Positions 45,135 through 56,395 of a stretch of 64,000 nt of DNA are shown piece after piece. The stretch's first letter is position 1; every line of letters begins with the position of its first letter. Location of the stretch: positions 1 through 64,000 of the forward strand of contig JACCIX010000524.1 in the NCBI GenBank assembly GCA_025506515.1. Direction: 5' to 3'. A program made the position numbers and the translations under genes. The notes below the pieces were generated by a model, which saw only the letters and a list, made by a program, of their open reading frames with translations, had not been told where the DNA came from and searched no databases. The DNA is from Flaveria trinervia (Eukaryota > Streptophyta > Magnoliopsida > Asterales > Asteraceae).

Positions 45135-47428
45135 TGTCACACCCCCGCTAAGAGCGGAAACACGGGGTTGCGACAAACGGGAATCGTCATAACACATGGT
45201 AAGCGATAGAGATGCAATAATAAAATGATGACAAGCGTGTCATGACGACACCCGACAACAAGGGGACTTGTGTCGTGTATAGTCAATGTCCACGACAACA
45301 TAGCCAAAAGCATAACAAGATAAACGATTCACATGATCACATAAAGATGAAATTGTAATGTAAATTCCCACAACCCGGGAACAAGTTTCAAAGATTGTAA
45401 TTGTTTACACAGTTCAACATTGTTCAAAGTAACTGTTTGTAAAACATGTTTAGACCAAGAAAATGCATCCTAGGGTCTCCACTAAGGCAGCACACCTAGA
45501 ACCTCAGCTAGCTTGATCACCTGAAAAGATATGCTCAAAATGGTCAACAAATTGTTGGTGAGCTCGCAGGTTTAAGTAACAAAAGTGTAAGTGATGCTGT
45601 ATAAGTAAATGATATGGAATACCGTGAATACAGTTATATACACAAGTAAAATCACATGACATGAGCTTTGCAACCAAACCTAGCGACGTACACAAAGAAA
45701 TTGTCGGCGTATATTCACCCAAGACCCGTACCTGGCTATTGTTGGTACTAACTAGTATACCAACACGAGGGTGGGGGTGTCAACCCAGTAGTACTACCAA
45801 TACCTAACCGTCGGTTCCCACACTGGAATTAAATAGTTGCAAAGATAGAACCACACAGCAGACCCAAGCATGTATCAGATAAGTACTTGCAACACAGTAT
45901 CACGTTGATTCCTTGTATGAAAATTGTATGTATGTTTACAGCATAGAAAATGGGCGAGCATACTTTTCCCCCATGTTTGTAAATGTTTGTAAAATAGTAT
46001 AAGCATAAAGAGGGGCCACGAAACTCACATGTTAAGGGTAAGTATGAAAGGTCGAGATTCCAACAGTTGAATGCAATGATCGGTCAAACACCTATTGACA
46101 GTTTGGTCAAGCGTTAATGACATGTATAAAGCGTATAGTAATGTTTGGTCGGTTCGGGTTGTATCGGTTTGGTCGTGGGTAGCACAGACACAAGCGGACA
46201 CACGCATCCTCAGACACACGACGGGACCAAACGCTCGACCCACGTTCCATTCGTACGAATCAACCTTCAATCGTGCGAATTAGCTACTTTCGTGCGATTG
46301 AACCTTCATTCGTGCGATTGGACTCAGTCGCACCACACAACACACACATTCGCACGATCCAACCTCCATGCGCACGAATCAATCCTCAATCGTGCGAATT
46401 AGCTACTTTCGTGCGATTGAACCTTCATTCGTGCGATTGGACTCCAGTCGTGCGAAACACGCACAATCGCATACACTCAGTCGGTCACCTGACTCAATCG
46501 CACACAATCATTCATACGCATGACTCAATCGCATACAACACCCCAGTCGCACGACATGCCTAGTCGCACAACTCAGTCGCACGATTGACTTAGACGCATG
46601 ATTCAGTCGCACGACTCACTCAGTCGCACGGCTCAATCGCATGACAGACCCAGTCGCCCGAACTGCAGAATCGCGACTGTGGTCGGGCTGAGCAGCCCCC
46701 GAGCTGCTCTAGCGCGGTTTTTATACCACGAGGACTTCCAGAAACACTCAACAAACATACACAAACATGAAACACAAAGCAAAAGACCTCACACGCACCC
46801 ACTCGACCTCATGTGCTCGGATGAACCCGAGCACCCGAAACCCTAGAAAACGCAGCAGTAAAACCGAACCAAAAACGGGTTGAGCAAGGTTGTCTACCTG
46901 CTAGGAACGCGTACACACGATGATAACCAAGATTTGGCAGTGAAAACGCGACAAACGTGACGATTTTTGGTGCTAGATCGAGAGAGAAAATGGAGAAAAG
47001 GTTGAAGGTGTAGAAGATGAAGATGAGATAAATGGCTAGAATGGGGTTTATATACCCTGCCCAGGTTTGCAAAATTACAAGTTTAGTCCCTGCACTTGAC
47101 CCTCGAGTTTCCCAAAATTTGTTTCGGTTGATTACGATCTTAAAATGTTCGTTATATTGCGGTTAAAAGCGTATTTATTGGCATTTGATAGCCTAAAATG
47201 GTTTTTAGTGACGATGGTCGAAATTAAAAATGATATATTTGGTGGTAATGGTGATGAAATTTATAAAAGTTTTATGCTTAACACACGTTCTCGAAGGAAG
47301 TACAGGCACAAGGGAAAAATAAGCAGACATGATCCGTAAAGCAGGAGTTCATGAAGAAAAGGAAGATTAATTAGAATATTTCCATGTTATTTATGTCGTT
47401 CGACGGACCTTGGGAGACGGATGTCACA
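45135..47428 (-). repeat. Element D 5' LTR
   Basis: 2294 bp, matching 37402-39711 with mostly one-base indel differences. Includes the TCGCAYGA array at 46240-46675. Confidence 0.93.
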
Positions 47429-47433
47429 GGGAT

Positions 47434-47570
47434 CGAATGTTTGTTTCAAGTGTGGAAGCCTTGCCATATGGCTAGAGATTATGGAGGCATGAAGTGTTTC
47501 AACTGCGGGGGAAGTGGTCACATGAGCAGGGAGTGTAAAAAGCCAAGGCCTAGGGTTCTGGGGTGAAGAA
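47434..47570 (+). pseudogene. Element B gag, part 2 (zinc knuckles)
   Basis: After the D insertion the B frame resumes: CFKC..PCHMARD (first knuckle, altered) and CFNCGGSGHMSREC (second knuckle, intact spacing). It corresponds to about 57480-57580 of element A. Confidence 0.85.
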
Positions 47571-47613
47571 GGCGGGAGGAGAAGAATAGAAGGCAAGCGC
47601 CCGAGCTTTCACG

Positions 47614-48450
47614 ATGACTCGGGAGGAGGCTAGGCCACCGAATCGCGAGATTGAGTTCCAAATTGATCTGATACTCGGTGCTCAACCCGTTGCCAAGGCA
47701 CCGTATCGGTTGGCTCCGACTAAGATGAAAGAGTTAATGGAGCAGTTGCAAGAACTGCTGGATAAGGGGTTCATTAGACCGAGTATCTCTCCTTGGGGTG
47801 CTCCGGTCCTGTTTGTGAAGAAAAGACGGTAGTATGAGGATTGCATTGACTAGCGAGAGCGAACAATTAACAGTGAAGAACCGATACCCCCTACCAAGAA
47901 TAGACGATTTGTTTGATCAGCTCCAAGGAACCAGTTGGTTTTCGAGGATAGATCTTCGATCTGGTTACCATCAGTTGAAAGTGAAGGAGAAGGATATCCC
48001 TAAAACAGCTTTTCGTATGCACTACGGTCACTACGAGTTTCTTGTCATGTCCTTTGGTTTGACCAATGCATCAGCTACTTTTATGGATCTAATGAACCTT
48101 GTGTGTCGGCCTAAGTTGGATAAATCAGTGATTGTGTTCATTGATGATATCCTGATTTATTCGAAGAGTGAGATTGAGCATGCCGGTCATATTCGGGAGG
48201 TTCTGGAGACGTTTAGAAGGGAGAAGTTGTATGCAAAATTCTCCAAGTGCGCGTTTTGGTGCGTGAAGTTCAGTTCTTGGGTCATGTGGTGAATCCTGAC
48301 GGGATTATGGTGGACCCGGCTAAGGTGGAGGCAGTGATGCAATGGAAGTCTCCAAAGACGCCATCCGAGATTCGTAGTTTCTTGGGTTTGGCGGGCTACT
48401 ACAGAAGGTTCATCCAAGACTTTTCCAAGATCGCTTCTCCACTGACCAAG
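47614..48450 (+). pseudogene. Element B reverse transcriptase; protease missing
   Basis: MTREEARPPNREIEFQIDLI joins the end of gag directly to the RT approach sequence. In element A about 560 bp with the protease lie between these points (57675-58235), so B lost it. RT blocks are PYRLAPTKMKELMEQLQELL, KGFIRPSISPWGAPVLFVKK, NRYPLPRIDDLFDQLQG, WFSRIDLRSGYHQLKVKEKD and VIVFIDDILIYSKSEIEH with the catalytic FIDD. The frame changes near 47830 and 48250. It is followed by FLGLAGYYRRFIQDFSKIAS. Confidence 0.88.
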
Positions 48451-48459
48451 TTGACCTGA

Positions 48460-48960
48460 AAGAATGTAAAGTTCACGTGGGGTCAAGCTCAAGAACAGGC
48501 ATTCGAGGAGTTAAAAGTGAGGTTGACTCAAGCTCCTATCTTGTTGTTACCCGACGGAAGCGAAGATTTGGTGGTGTATTCAGATGCTTCTTACTCAGGG
48601 TTGGGGTGTGTGTTAATGCAAAGAGGAAAAGTTATAGCCTACGCATCCCGACAACTGAAGGTTCATGAGGTCAACTACCCTACTCATGAGTTGGAACTAG
48701 CGGTCGTGGTCTTTGCACTAAAGATTTGGAGGCATTATCTGTATGGAACGAAGTGCACCATCTTCACCGACCATAAGAGCTTAATTACTTCTTTGAGCAG
48801 AAGGACCTGAATATGAGGCAGAGACGATGGTTGGAGCTCATAAAGGATTATGATTGTGAGATCCATTACCATATGGGCAAAGCTAACGTGGTGGCTGATG
48901 CCCTTAGCCGAAAGGAGAGGCCCGAACTGATTCGGGTGAAAGCATACCGACTGATCATGA
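48460..48960 (+). pseudogene. Element B RNase H, frame-broken
   Basis: VVYSDASYSGLGCVLMQRGK, IAYASRQLKVHEVNYPTHEL, IFTDHKSL, and then after a shift near 48800 NVVADALSRKERPE. A TGA at 48457-48459 precedes it. Confidence 0.85.
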
Positions 48961-48979
48961 CCTCTGATGTAATGAAGCA

Positions 48980-49880
48980 AGTCAAGGAGTTTCAAGATGA
49001 GGCACCAAAAGAAGATCATCTAAACTCTGAAAGAATGAGAGGTTTGGTTGGAGAATTGGGTAAGAACACGCTTGGTGTTAAAACTCGATTTAGATGGGTG
49101 TGGATTCCTCGTTTCGGGGATCTATGTGTGAGGATTTTGGACGAAGCTCATAAGAATCTATACTCCATTCATCCTGGTACCACCAGATGTACTAGGACAT
49201 GAAGAAAGACTATTGGTGGCCGGGTATGAAGCGTGACATGGTGGAGTATGTGAGTAAGTGCCTTACTTGTTTGCAAGTGAAGGCGGAACATCATAAGCCA
49301 TATGGGAAGATCCAACCTTTGGATATACCGGAATGGAAGTGGGAGCACATCACCACGGATTTCATTACGAAACTGCCACGTACTCCGAAAGGATACGATG
49401 CCATATGGGTGATTGTTGACCGCTTGACGAAGAGTGCTCACTTCCTATCGATCCGCGAGACATATTCATCCGAGAGGTTGGCTGACCTGTTCATCAAGGA
49501 GATTGTAACTCGTCATGGTGTGCCGGTGTCCATTGTGTCTGATCATGACACCCGGTTTACATCTAAATTCTGGAAGAAATTCCATGATGCTATGGGGACG
49601 AGGTTACTATTAGCATGGCTTATCATCCCCAAACTAATGGTCAGTCAGAAAGGAGCATTCAGACACTGGAAGACATGCTTCGGGCATGTGTGATTGATTT
49701 TGGGGGAAGTTGGGATGACCACTTACCGTTAGCTGAATTCTCGTACAACAATAGCTATCATGCCAACATTGGCATGCCACCATATGAGATGCCATACGGT
49801 AGGAGATGCAGAACACCCGTTTGTTAGGGTGATATTGGTCAAAAGGAATTGGGGAGCGTCAAGGTAATCGAGGCTATGAC
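48980..49880 (+). pseudogene. Element B integrase, C-terminus deleted
   Basis: Zinc-binding region (SIHPG..., KKDYWWPGMKRDMVEYVSKC, LTC), TTDFITKLPRTPKGYDAIW with the first Asp, VSIVSDHDTRFTSKFWKKF with the second, and SERSIQTLEDMLRACVIDFG with Glu after a shift near 49610. At about 49885 the sequence jumps to the chromodomain-like end (KRLRNKVVPL-like). Relative to element A some 390 bp are missing. Confidence 0.85.
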
Positions 49881-49884
49881 TGAG

Positions 49885-50040
49885 AACGATCGTAAAGAGA
49901 AAAGGCTGAGAAATAAAGTGGTTCCTCTTATGCATGTACAGTGGAAGCACAGAAGGGATCCGAGTCTACATGGGAGGCTGAGGAGGAGATGAGGCAGCAT
50001 TATCATCATCTGTTCGAGGAATAACAGGTTTCGGGGACGA
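49885..50040 (+). pseudogene. Element B chromodomain-like tail remnant
   Basis: Reads RLRNKVVPLMHVQWKH and then, in another frame, the region equivalent to ESTWETEEEMRQHY of element A. Short because of the neighbouring deletion. Confidence 0.6.
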
Positions 50041-50062
50041 AACCTATATAAGGGGGTGGACT

Positions 50063-52305
50063 TGTAACACCCGATTATTTTTAAAAGACAAGATATAAAG
50101 CATAAAAGCAAGAAAGGCAATAAAGTCCAAGTGGAGGGACTAAAAGTGTCCAAAAAGGACAAAACTTTCAAAAGTTGGTGTAAAGGTGGGCATGGCCGCC
50201 CACCCTCACCTCACTCCACCATATTTTCTCGGTTTTAGAGAGAGAGAGCACAGAAAGCTCTCGGTTGAAGAAGAAGAGGAAGAAAAGAGGTGAATTCAAA
50301 GTAAAAATTCAAGGTTTTTATGTTTTTATGACAGGTTATATCCTGGTTATGTGTTTAGGTGCTTATGGGTTGTGTTTGTGCTCGGGTGTGTGTGTTTTTG
50401 GTGTTGTTTTTAGGTGTTTGAACTCTTTGCAAGCGGGTTAAAAGGAAGAACACCCAAGTTGCACCAGGTGAGTTCTAGACCCTGGTCTTTACATGTTTTA
50501 AACTATCTTTGGGGCTGAAAACATATTAAAATGATTTTACAAAGTTTATGTGTCAATACCCGTATGTATTGTGTATGTTGGATGTTGTTCATGAATGTTT
50601 AGAGGCTACTCAAGTTTAGAATAGCCACATTATGCTTAGGACAGATGGGTTTGATGATTGGGGTTGAAAACATCCTAGAAACATGTTTCACAGAAGCTCA
50701 TGTGCCTAGATAAGTGTTCATACGCCTGAAATTGCCTTAGAAAGAATTAAGTGTAAGCCATGCGCCTAAACAGTAGCTCATGTGCCCAAAATTTGCCTTA
50801 GGAATGTTTTAAGTATAGCCCATGCACTTGACAGTGGTCCATGCGCCTAGAAATATTAGTCGGATGACTAAGTGTAGGGCCATGCGCCCCATAGTGCTCA
50901 TGCGCCCAAGTGGCTCATGCGCCTGAATAGTACCCATACGCCTAGAAATTGGGTTGGAATTGACTAAGTGTCCAGACGTCCAGGGTTCCCATGCGTCTAA
51001 GCACCCATGCGCTTGAATAGGACCCATGCGCCTAAGTGTTCCCATGCGCCTGCATAGTGCCCATGCGCTAAGAACTTAGAATATTTTTCTGATTTTTAGG
51101 GAAAATGTGTAAAGTAGGCTTTGACTTGGGAGATTCCCGGGGGACTATATAAGTTGACTTTTGGGGTCATAGATGGTATAAGGGGCATGTTATGCATGTG
51201 ATTAATGCTTTTGCATGATGATGATGTTGCATGGTTATACATGATGTATGTTATGTATGTATGATGCCCTGTATGATGATGTATGAATGATATGTTATGT
51301 TCCTTATGATGATGTATGTTTATCTTTCCATGGCTTTACGTGTTATGTTAATGAATGAACTGAAAGTATTATGTAACGTAAAGTGAAAGATAATGAAAGA
51401 GGAACATAATGAATGAATGCATGCATTAGCGAATGAATGAACATAAAAGACTTGCAAGCAAAGTATGGAGGTCCACACCCAATGAAGGGTGTTAGCTCAA
51501 CTGTGTGCGGGTTAGCTACCCCAGAAGGATGCCACACTGGGGTCCAATCCTTGTGATTGACCATATGTATGGGATTCTTGCTGTTTGTCCTAGATACTGG
51601 AGTCAGCTTCGTGCATAATGTTCGAGGTCTACGAAAGACCTCAGGCCTAATAACCAACTTCGTGCACAATGTTCGGGGTATAGCATATGACATTGATCCG
51701 GAATGAAAAAGAAAGGATAACTAGTGAATATACTTGCCCTAGGTACTGGAGTCAGCTTCATGCACAATGTTCGAGGTCTATGAAAGACCTCATGCCCAGT
51801 TACATGCTTCGTGCACAATGTTCAGGGTAATGTACATGTCACTAGATGCAATGAATGAACGAAGGGTAACGAATGTAATGGAATATAATAATGATATTAT
51901 CTGTATATACGTATGATGTATGATCACGAAAGAATGAAACGTATAGTATGGCTCTGAAAGGAAATAAATAATGATTTTATGTATGTTTTATTATAAAACT
52001 AGAACTCACTCAGCAATGCTGACTTTTATACGTTTTCAGTTGGCTGGTAAACGTTGCTGAGGATGGCACGAGGCGGCTACTCAGCTCTTTTGGATGGCAT
52101 TCTTTTGTTATGTTTTTGCATTGTAATGCGAACGAATAATGTTTTGAAATGAACGCTTGTATTAACTTGCAAAAACATTTGTAATGATATAAAAAGCTAG
52201 TTTTATGTTTCCGCTGCAATGTTTTATAAATGATTAAATGTAAAATATATATGTTTTAGGTGCGATGATTTATCAGCTGTAAGTGTCCGGGAACGGGGCC
52301 TTACA
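50063..52305 (+). repeat. Element B 3' LTR
   Basis: 2243 bp, TGTAACACCCGATTATTT to GGGGCCTTACA, preceded by an AAGGGGG purine tract and followed by AGTTT. Word array at 50695-51070; repeats around CTGGAGTCAGCTTC at 51595-51830. Confidence 0.93.
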
Positions 52306-52990
52306 AGTTTGAAAGACATTATGAATTGTTGTACATAGACTTGCAAACTATTATTCAACCTCCACATTGCACTTTATAAAACACACACGGATCTCTTTAC
52401 CCACCCGTTTTCAATCCGGGTTGCGATATATCCCCTCTTCCCTTCTGTCCCAACCCTAAAACGCCATCACCACTTTTTCAACGGCTAAACACTTTGTGAC
52501 CAAGAAAGCATTCGATTCATCCTGCCAAATTCTCTGAAATACGTTCTTAATTCAGGTTCGCTTCGCCTATTGATTTAGAATCTGCGATTTGTACTCTTCT
52601 TCATTAAGTAAGTTTTAATAAGCTCTTTTCATATGATTTTTGTGATGTTAATGTAAATCAACAAATGTGTTACAAAACGTTATCATTCTTATTCGACATA
52701 CTATTGATGTTGATTGTGCGATTGTTAATGTTTCTATTGATGTTGATTCAAAGAAATAAGATTGATTTCTTTGTATGATTTTTTTGCGATCTGTTTTTAT
52801 TGCTATTGATTCAACATCTTCTTTTTCATGAAATCTTTTGTGCAATTTCTCGTATTACTGATATGAATTCGAATATGATTATGCACCATCCAGTGATGTC
52901 TTTGATTTTATTAATTGAAGTTTCATTGATTGATTTCCACTAGAGTTCCAATCGATTGTTGCATCTTTGAAGAGGTATGTTTTTTGTTTA
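52306..52990 (+). repeat. Flank duplication X, copy 2: host DNA, promoter/leader-like
   Basis: Host sequence next to the 3' LTR and the source of the copy at 35493-36190. It has a TATAAA (52375-52380), a CT-rich stretch with AACCCTAAA resembling plant telo-boxes, and GTAAGT and GAGGTATG donor-like sites, so it could be the promoter and leader of a gene. No coding exon is visible. The gene-leader reading is inference. Confidence 0.5.
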
Positions 52991-53581
52991 ATTCGATTGT
53001 CCTTAAATTAAATTGTATCTGCATATTTTTTTGTTAATTTATATAAGGATTTAATGAAAACAGAGCATTGAAATATGATTGTGTTGAATTCAATTCATTT
53101 GCTTTGGTGTTTTTTTGTTGACTTTCTGTAGTGATTTTGTGCATGCATTCTTTTTCAATAAGATTTGTGTTCACGAATAAAGAATTATCAAAGGAACATT
53201 CATTGTTAAGTCTGCACTGTGTAAACAATTGTTGTTTCAAACAGAAATTACATATACTTTAATATTAAATAGTTGCTTACTACAATAAATTAAATATTTC
53301 AAGGCATTAAGTAGAAAAAATACTCTCCTTTTAAAATGAAGGCCAGAACCACATGCTTAACATATTGTACTATAGATGATAAATATTTCATACAAATAAG
53401 TTTTGAATCCATTGAGCCGATGATTTGTACATATAGAATGCATATGTAACCACATAAAGATCAAGTAATAACGCTCTCGTTTAACGAGCATCCAAACCCC
53501 TCCTTAGGCAATGAGTCAGATATAGATTTCTATAGTGTCTTCAGAGAGAATAACGTGGAATGATAATGTGTGTGCATTTAT
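52991..53581. other. Unassigned host DNA, intron-like
   Basis: AT-rich, with no open frame of interest and no recognised repeat. It could be an intron following the leader-like sequence in X. Confidence 0.4.
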
Positions 53582-53755
53582 TAGCATGTAGAATACTTTG
53601 ATATTGTGATTACTATATGTTAAGCAAAAGCTTACTTGTGTTTTGGTTATACAGAGACATGCACACATATTGTATTTGGAGTTTAAGTCTTCAATTTTGT
53701 AATATGATTGTTTTTTAAGTTTTTTAGTTCAAGAATGAAAGCATCTGGAATCATG
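53582..53755 (+). repeat. Dispersed inverted duplication, plus-strand arm
   Basis: Matches the reverse complement of 23383-23563 joined to 28473-28489. It continues after element A at 63272-63297 (CACTACTGCTGATAACC). Confidence 0.8.
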
Positions 53756-54379
53756 TTATCTGTAACACCCGAATATTTATTATTTTGAAGCCGGTGAAGA
53801 AAGAAAAGAAAATAAAGTCCAAAAGTCGAGGGACCAAACTCGCCAATGAAGAAAAGTTGGGAAATGTGGTGATATTAGTAGGGAGAGGGCAGCCCACTCT
53901 CCCCACACACATCACATTTCAGGTTCTTAGAGAGGAGAAGAGAGAAAAGAGGAAAAGTGTTGGTTCGAGTTGGTTCGGGTCACCAAAATCGTCGTGAAGC
54001 AAGCCAAATCGAAGCTCTTGTCGTTGTGCTCGTTTAGGTGAATTCTAGGACCCCTCTTTTACATGTTTTTGAATGATTTTAGGGCTGGAACACATCTGAA
54101 AACCCCTTTTTCGCGTTTTGGGTGAAAACCGTATGTATGGTGTATGTATGCGTAGGACCCGTTTGGGGCTTGATTTCTTGCTTGGTTGTGCTTGAATAAT
54201 GTTATGGAATGCATCCCTAAGGTTTAGGATGGTCGATTTGGGCTTAAAATGGGTTTAGATGAGTTTGGAGGCCGAAAACCCTCGGCTGCAGTCGGGATGA
54301 ACTGCATTCTGCATCAGTTAGGGCTAGGCGACCGACTGGAGCCGAATGGAGGCCATACGGCCGATTAGGGTGCGATTGG

Positions 54380-54660
54380 GGTCCATTCGCACGATTGAAT
54401 GTCCATTCTCACGATTGAATGTCCATTCGCACGATTGAATGTCCATTCGCACGATTGAAAGGCCAGTCGCATGGAGGTCATGCGACTGAAGGTCCAGTCG
54501 CATAAGTGCTCATCCGCATTAATCCCATTCGCATGAGGTCCATCCGCATTGTCCATTCGCACGACTGGATGTTCATTCGCATAAGTGTTCATCCGCATGA
54601 GTCCATTCGCATAGTGTTCAGTCGCATGGAGGCCACGCGACTGAAGGGTGTCCATACGCC
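54380..54660 (+). repeat. TTCGCACGA/AGTCGCATG word array, A 5' LTR
   Basis: About eighteen words such as ATTCGCACGATTG, AGTCGCATGGAGG and ATCCGCATGAG at 12-25 bp spacing. The 3' LTR (61640-61880) has two fewer ATTCGCACGATTG units. Confidence 0.85.
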
Positions 54661-55032
54661 CGAGTAGGGCTGTCACACCCGAGGAAAGTGTAGTTTGACT
54701 TCTGACTTTCGGGGAAAAGTGCAGATGTAAGTTTTGACGTAAGGGTTCCTGTAAGAGCATGTAAGATGACGATTGGGGCCTTAGAAAGCATGTTGGGCAT
54801 GATGATGATGTTGCATGTTTATGCATGTTATATATATGTATGGTGTTGCCCTGTATGATGATGATGAATGTGTATGATATGTTCCTTATTACGATGTATG
54901 TTTATCTTTCTTGTGACTTTACGTGTTATGTTAATGAATGAATGAAGTATTATGTAACGTAAAGTGAAAGATAATGAAAGAGGAACATAAAGTAAGAATG
55001 CATGCATTATTGAATGACGAATGAATGAAAGA

Positions 55033-55450
55033 AAGGCTTGCAAGCATACAATGAGGTGAGCAATGTGTGATTGCAAAAGACTCGGATCACAGGCAATCAT
55101 GGAGATTGTCAATGGGGTGAGCAACGTGTGGTTGTAAAAGACTCGGATCACAGGCAATCATGGAGATTGCCAATGGGGTGAGCAACATGTGGTTGCAAAA
55201 GACTCGGATCATAGGCATCATTAAGATGGCCAGAGAAAGGAGGTGAGCAACTCAGTTGTTGCAACAGACTCGGACAACGCGTTATTGTGAAGTTGCCATG
55301 AGGTGAGCAACCCTATGGTTGCAAGAGACTCGGAAAGCATGCTATCGTTGAGATTGGCAATTGGGGTGAGCAACTATATGGTTGCAACAGACTCGGATCG
55401 CGTGAAGTCGTTGGGATTGTTAATGAGGTGAGCGACCCTGTTGTCGCAAC
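55033..55450 (+). repeat. ~60-bp tandem repeat, seven units, A 5' LTR
   Basis: The unit is built around GGTGAGCAAC..., TTGCAA.AGACTCGGA and a variable end. It occupies the position where families B and C have unrelated repeats. Also present at 62274-62680. Confidence 0.9.
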
Positions 55451-56055
55451 AGACTCGAAGGAACGAACGTATAAAGGAACAAAAGATTATGTATGAACGA
55501 ACGAAGTATGAATGAACGGAAATGAATGATCGGATAATGTACAGAATAAGATCCTTGTCAGTCGACCTCAGTAACGTGTGAGTACCACGAAGAGGGTAAA
55601 GTCTGACCGGATCTAGATAGAGAAACGAACGATAATGTAACACGTGAATGAGTAAGTTAATGAACGAAATGATGAGGATAATACTGATATTATCTGTATG
55701 TACGTATGATGTATGATCGTGAACAAATGTAAAGTAAAGTTGTTTTATTTAAAACTAGAACTCACTCAGCAACGCTGACTTTGATGTGTTTCAGTTGGCA
55801 GGTAATGATTGCTGAGGATGGCACGGACGACTACTCAGCTCTTTTGGGATGGCATTCTTTTGATTAATGTTTTTGCATTGTAATGCGAACAAGTTATTTT
55901 GTAATGAATGTGTATTAATTTGCAAAAGCATTTACATGGAAATGAAAGATTGTTTTAGTTTTCCGCTGCGATTTTATGAAATACAAATGTAATTATACGT
56001 TTTATGTGCGATGAGAACCCAGCTGTAAGCGTCCCGGGAACGGGGCCTTACAAGT

Positions 56056-56069
56056 TGGTATCAGAGCCA
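56056..56069 (+). other. Element A primer-binding site (tRNA-iMet type)
   Basis: TGGTATCAGAGCCA, three bases after the LTR end. Confidence 0.96.
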
Positions 56070-56395
56070 AAGTTTAAGTGAAAGGGTAAATTTCAAAATA
56101 AACTAATCTTAAACTGAGAATGGGACGAAAAGGGAATGGGATGCCATCTGAGTAGCTGCGTGCCATCAGGTATTTTCGTTAAGTTAAGGTTTTATGTGCG
56201 CATGGTATGTGTTATGTGTTGTATGTGGATTTAAATACTGATGTAGTCAGGACAGGTAATGCTTGGAGTGTGTAGAGTAAAGTAAGTGGCTAATCACAAT
56301 TGGCCACTGTAATTAGGGACTTACTATACTTAATATAAACTAAGTTGTTCCCTTGAATGACTGTGTTGGTGTTTGAATCTTTCAGTGTGAGTGTG

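Larger units (their letters stand above)
37402..47428 (-). mobile_element. Element D: complete Ty3/gypsy chromovirus-type element, minus strand (TSD GGGAT)
   Basis: GGGAT lies at 37397-37401 and 47429-47433. LTRs are 37402-39711 and 45135-47428 with TGTCACACC/ATGTCACA plus-strand ends. On minus it reads PBS, gag, protease, RT, RNase H, integrase and C-terminal chromodomain-like region, and ends with a purine tract (39712-39735). The total is 10,027 bp, a full-length copy. Frameshifts break gag and the protease/RT junction; the RNase H segment is a long open frame. The insertion splits the gag of element B. Confidence 0.93.
33185..52305 (+). mobile_element. Element B: Ty3/gypsy chromovirus-type LTR retrotransposon, host to element D (TSD AGTTT)
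   Basis: The outer borders are exact: AGTTT at 33180-33184 and 52306-52310. It includes LTRs at 33185-35492 and 50063-52305, gag, RT, RNase H and integrase pieces, and a purine tract at 50050-50058. Without element D and its TSD it is about 9.1 kb. It is defective: gag is split by D, the protease is deleted at about 47630, the integrase C-terminus is deleted at about 49885, and the primer-binding site is replaced by a copy of the 3' host flank. Its gag and pol resemble element A, although the LTRs differ. Confidence 0.9.
53761..56052 (+). repeat. Element A 5' LTR
   Basis: 2292 bp, TGTAACACCCGAATATT to GGGGCCTTACA. Contains a TTCGCACGA/AGTCGCATG word array (54380-54660) and a tandem repeat of about 60 bp with seven units (55033-55450). 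Shared blocks follow: GATATTATCTGTATG (near 55685) and AACTAGAACTCACTCAGCA (near 55755). Confidence 0.94.

Noticed and set aside
53785..53997. 70-codon frame at the start of the A LTR
   Set aside because: Lies wholly in the LTR, Lys/Arg-rich from AAGAAAAGAAAA runs, and is not open in the 3' LTR copy.
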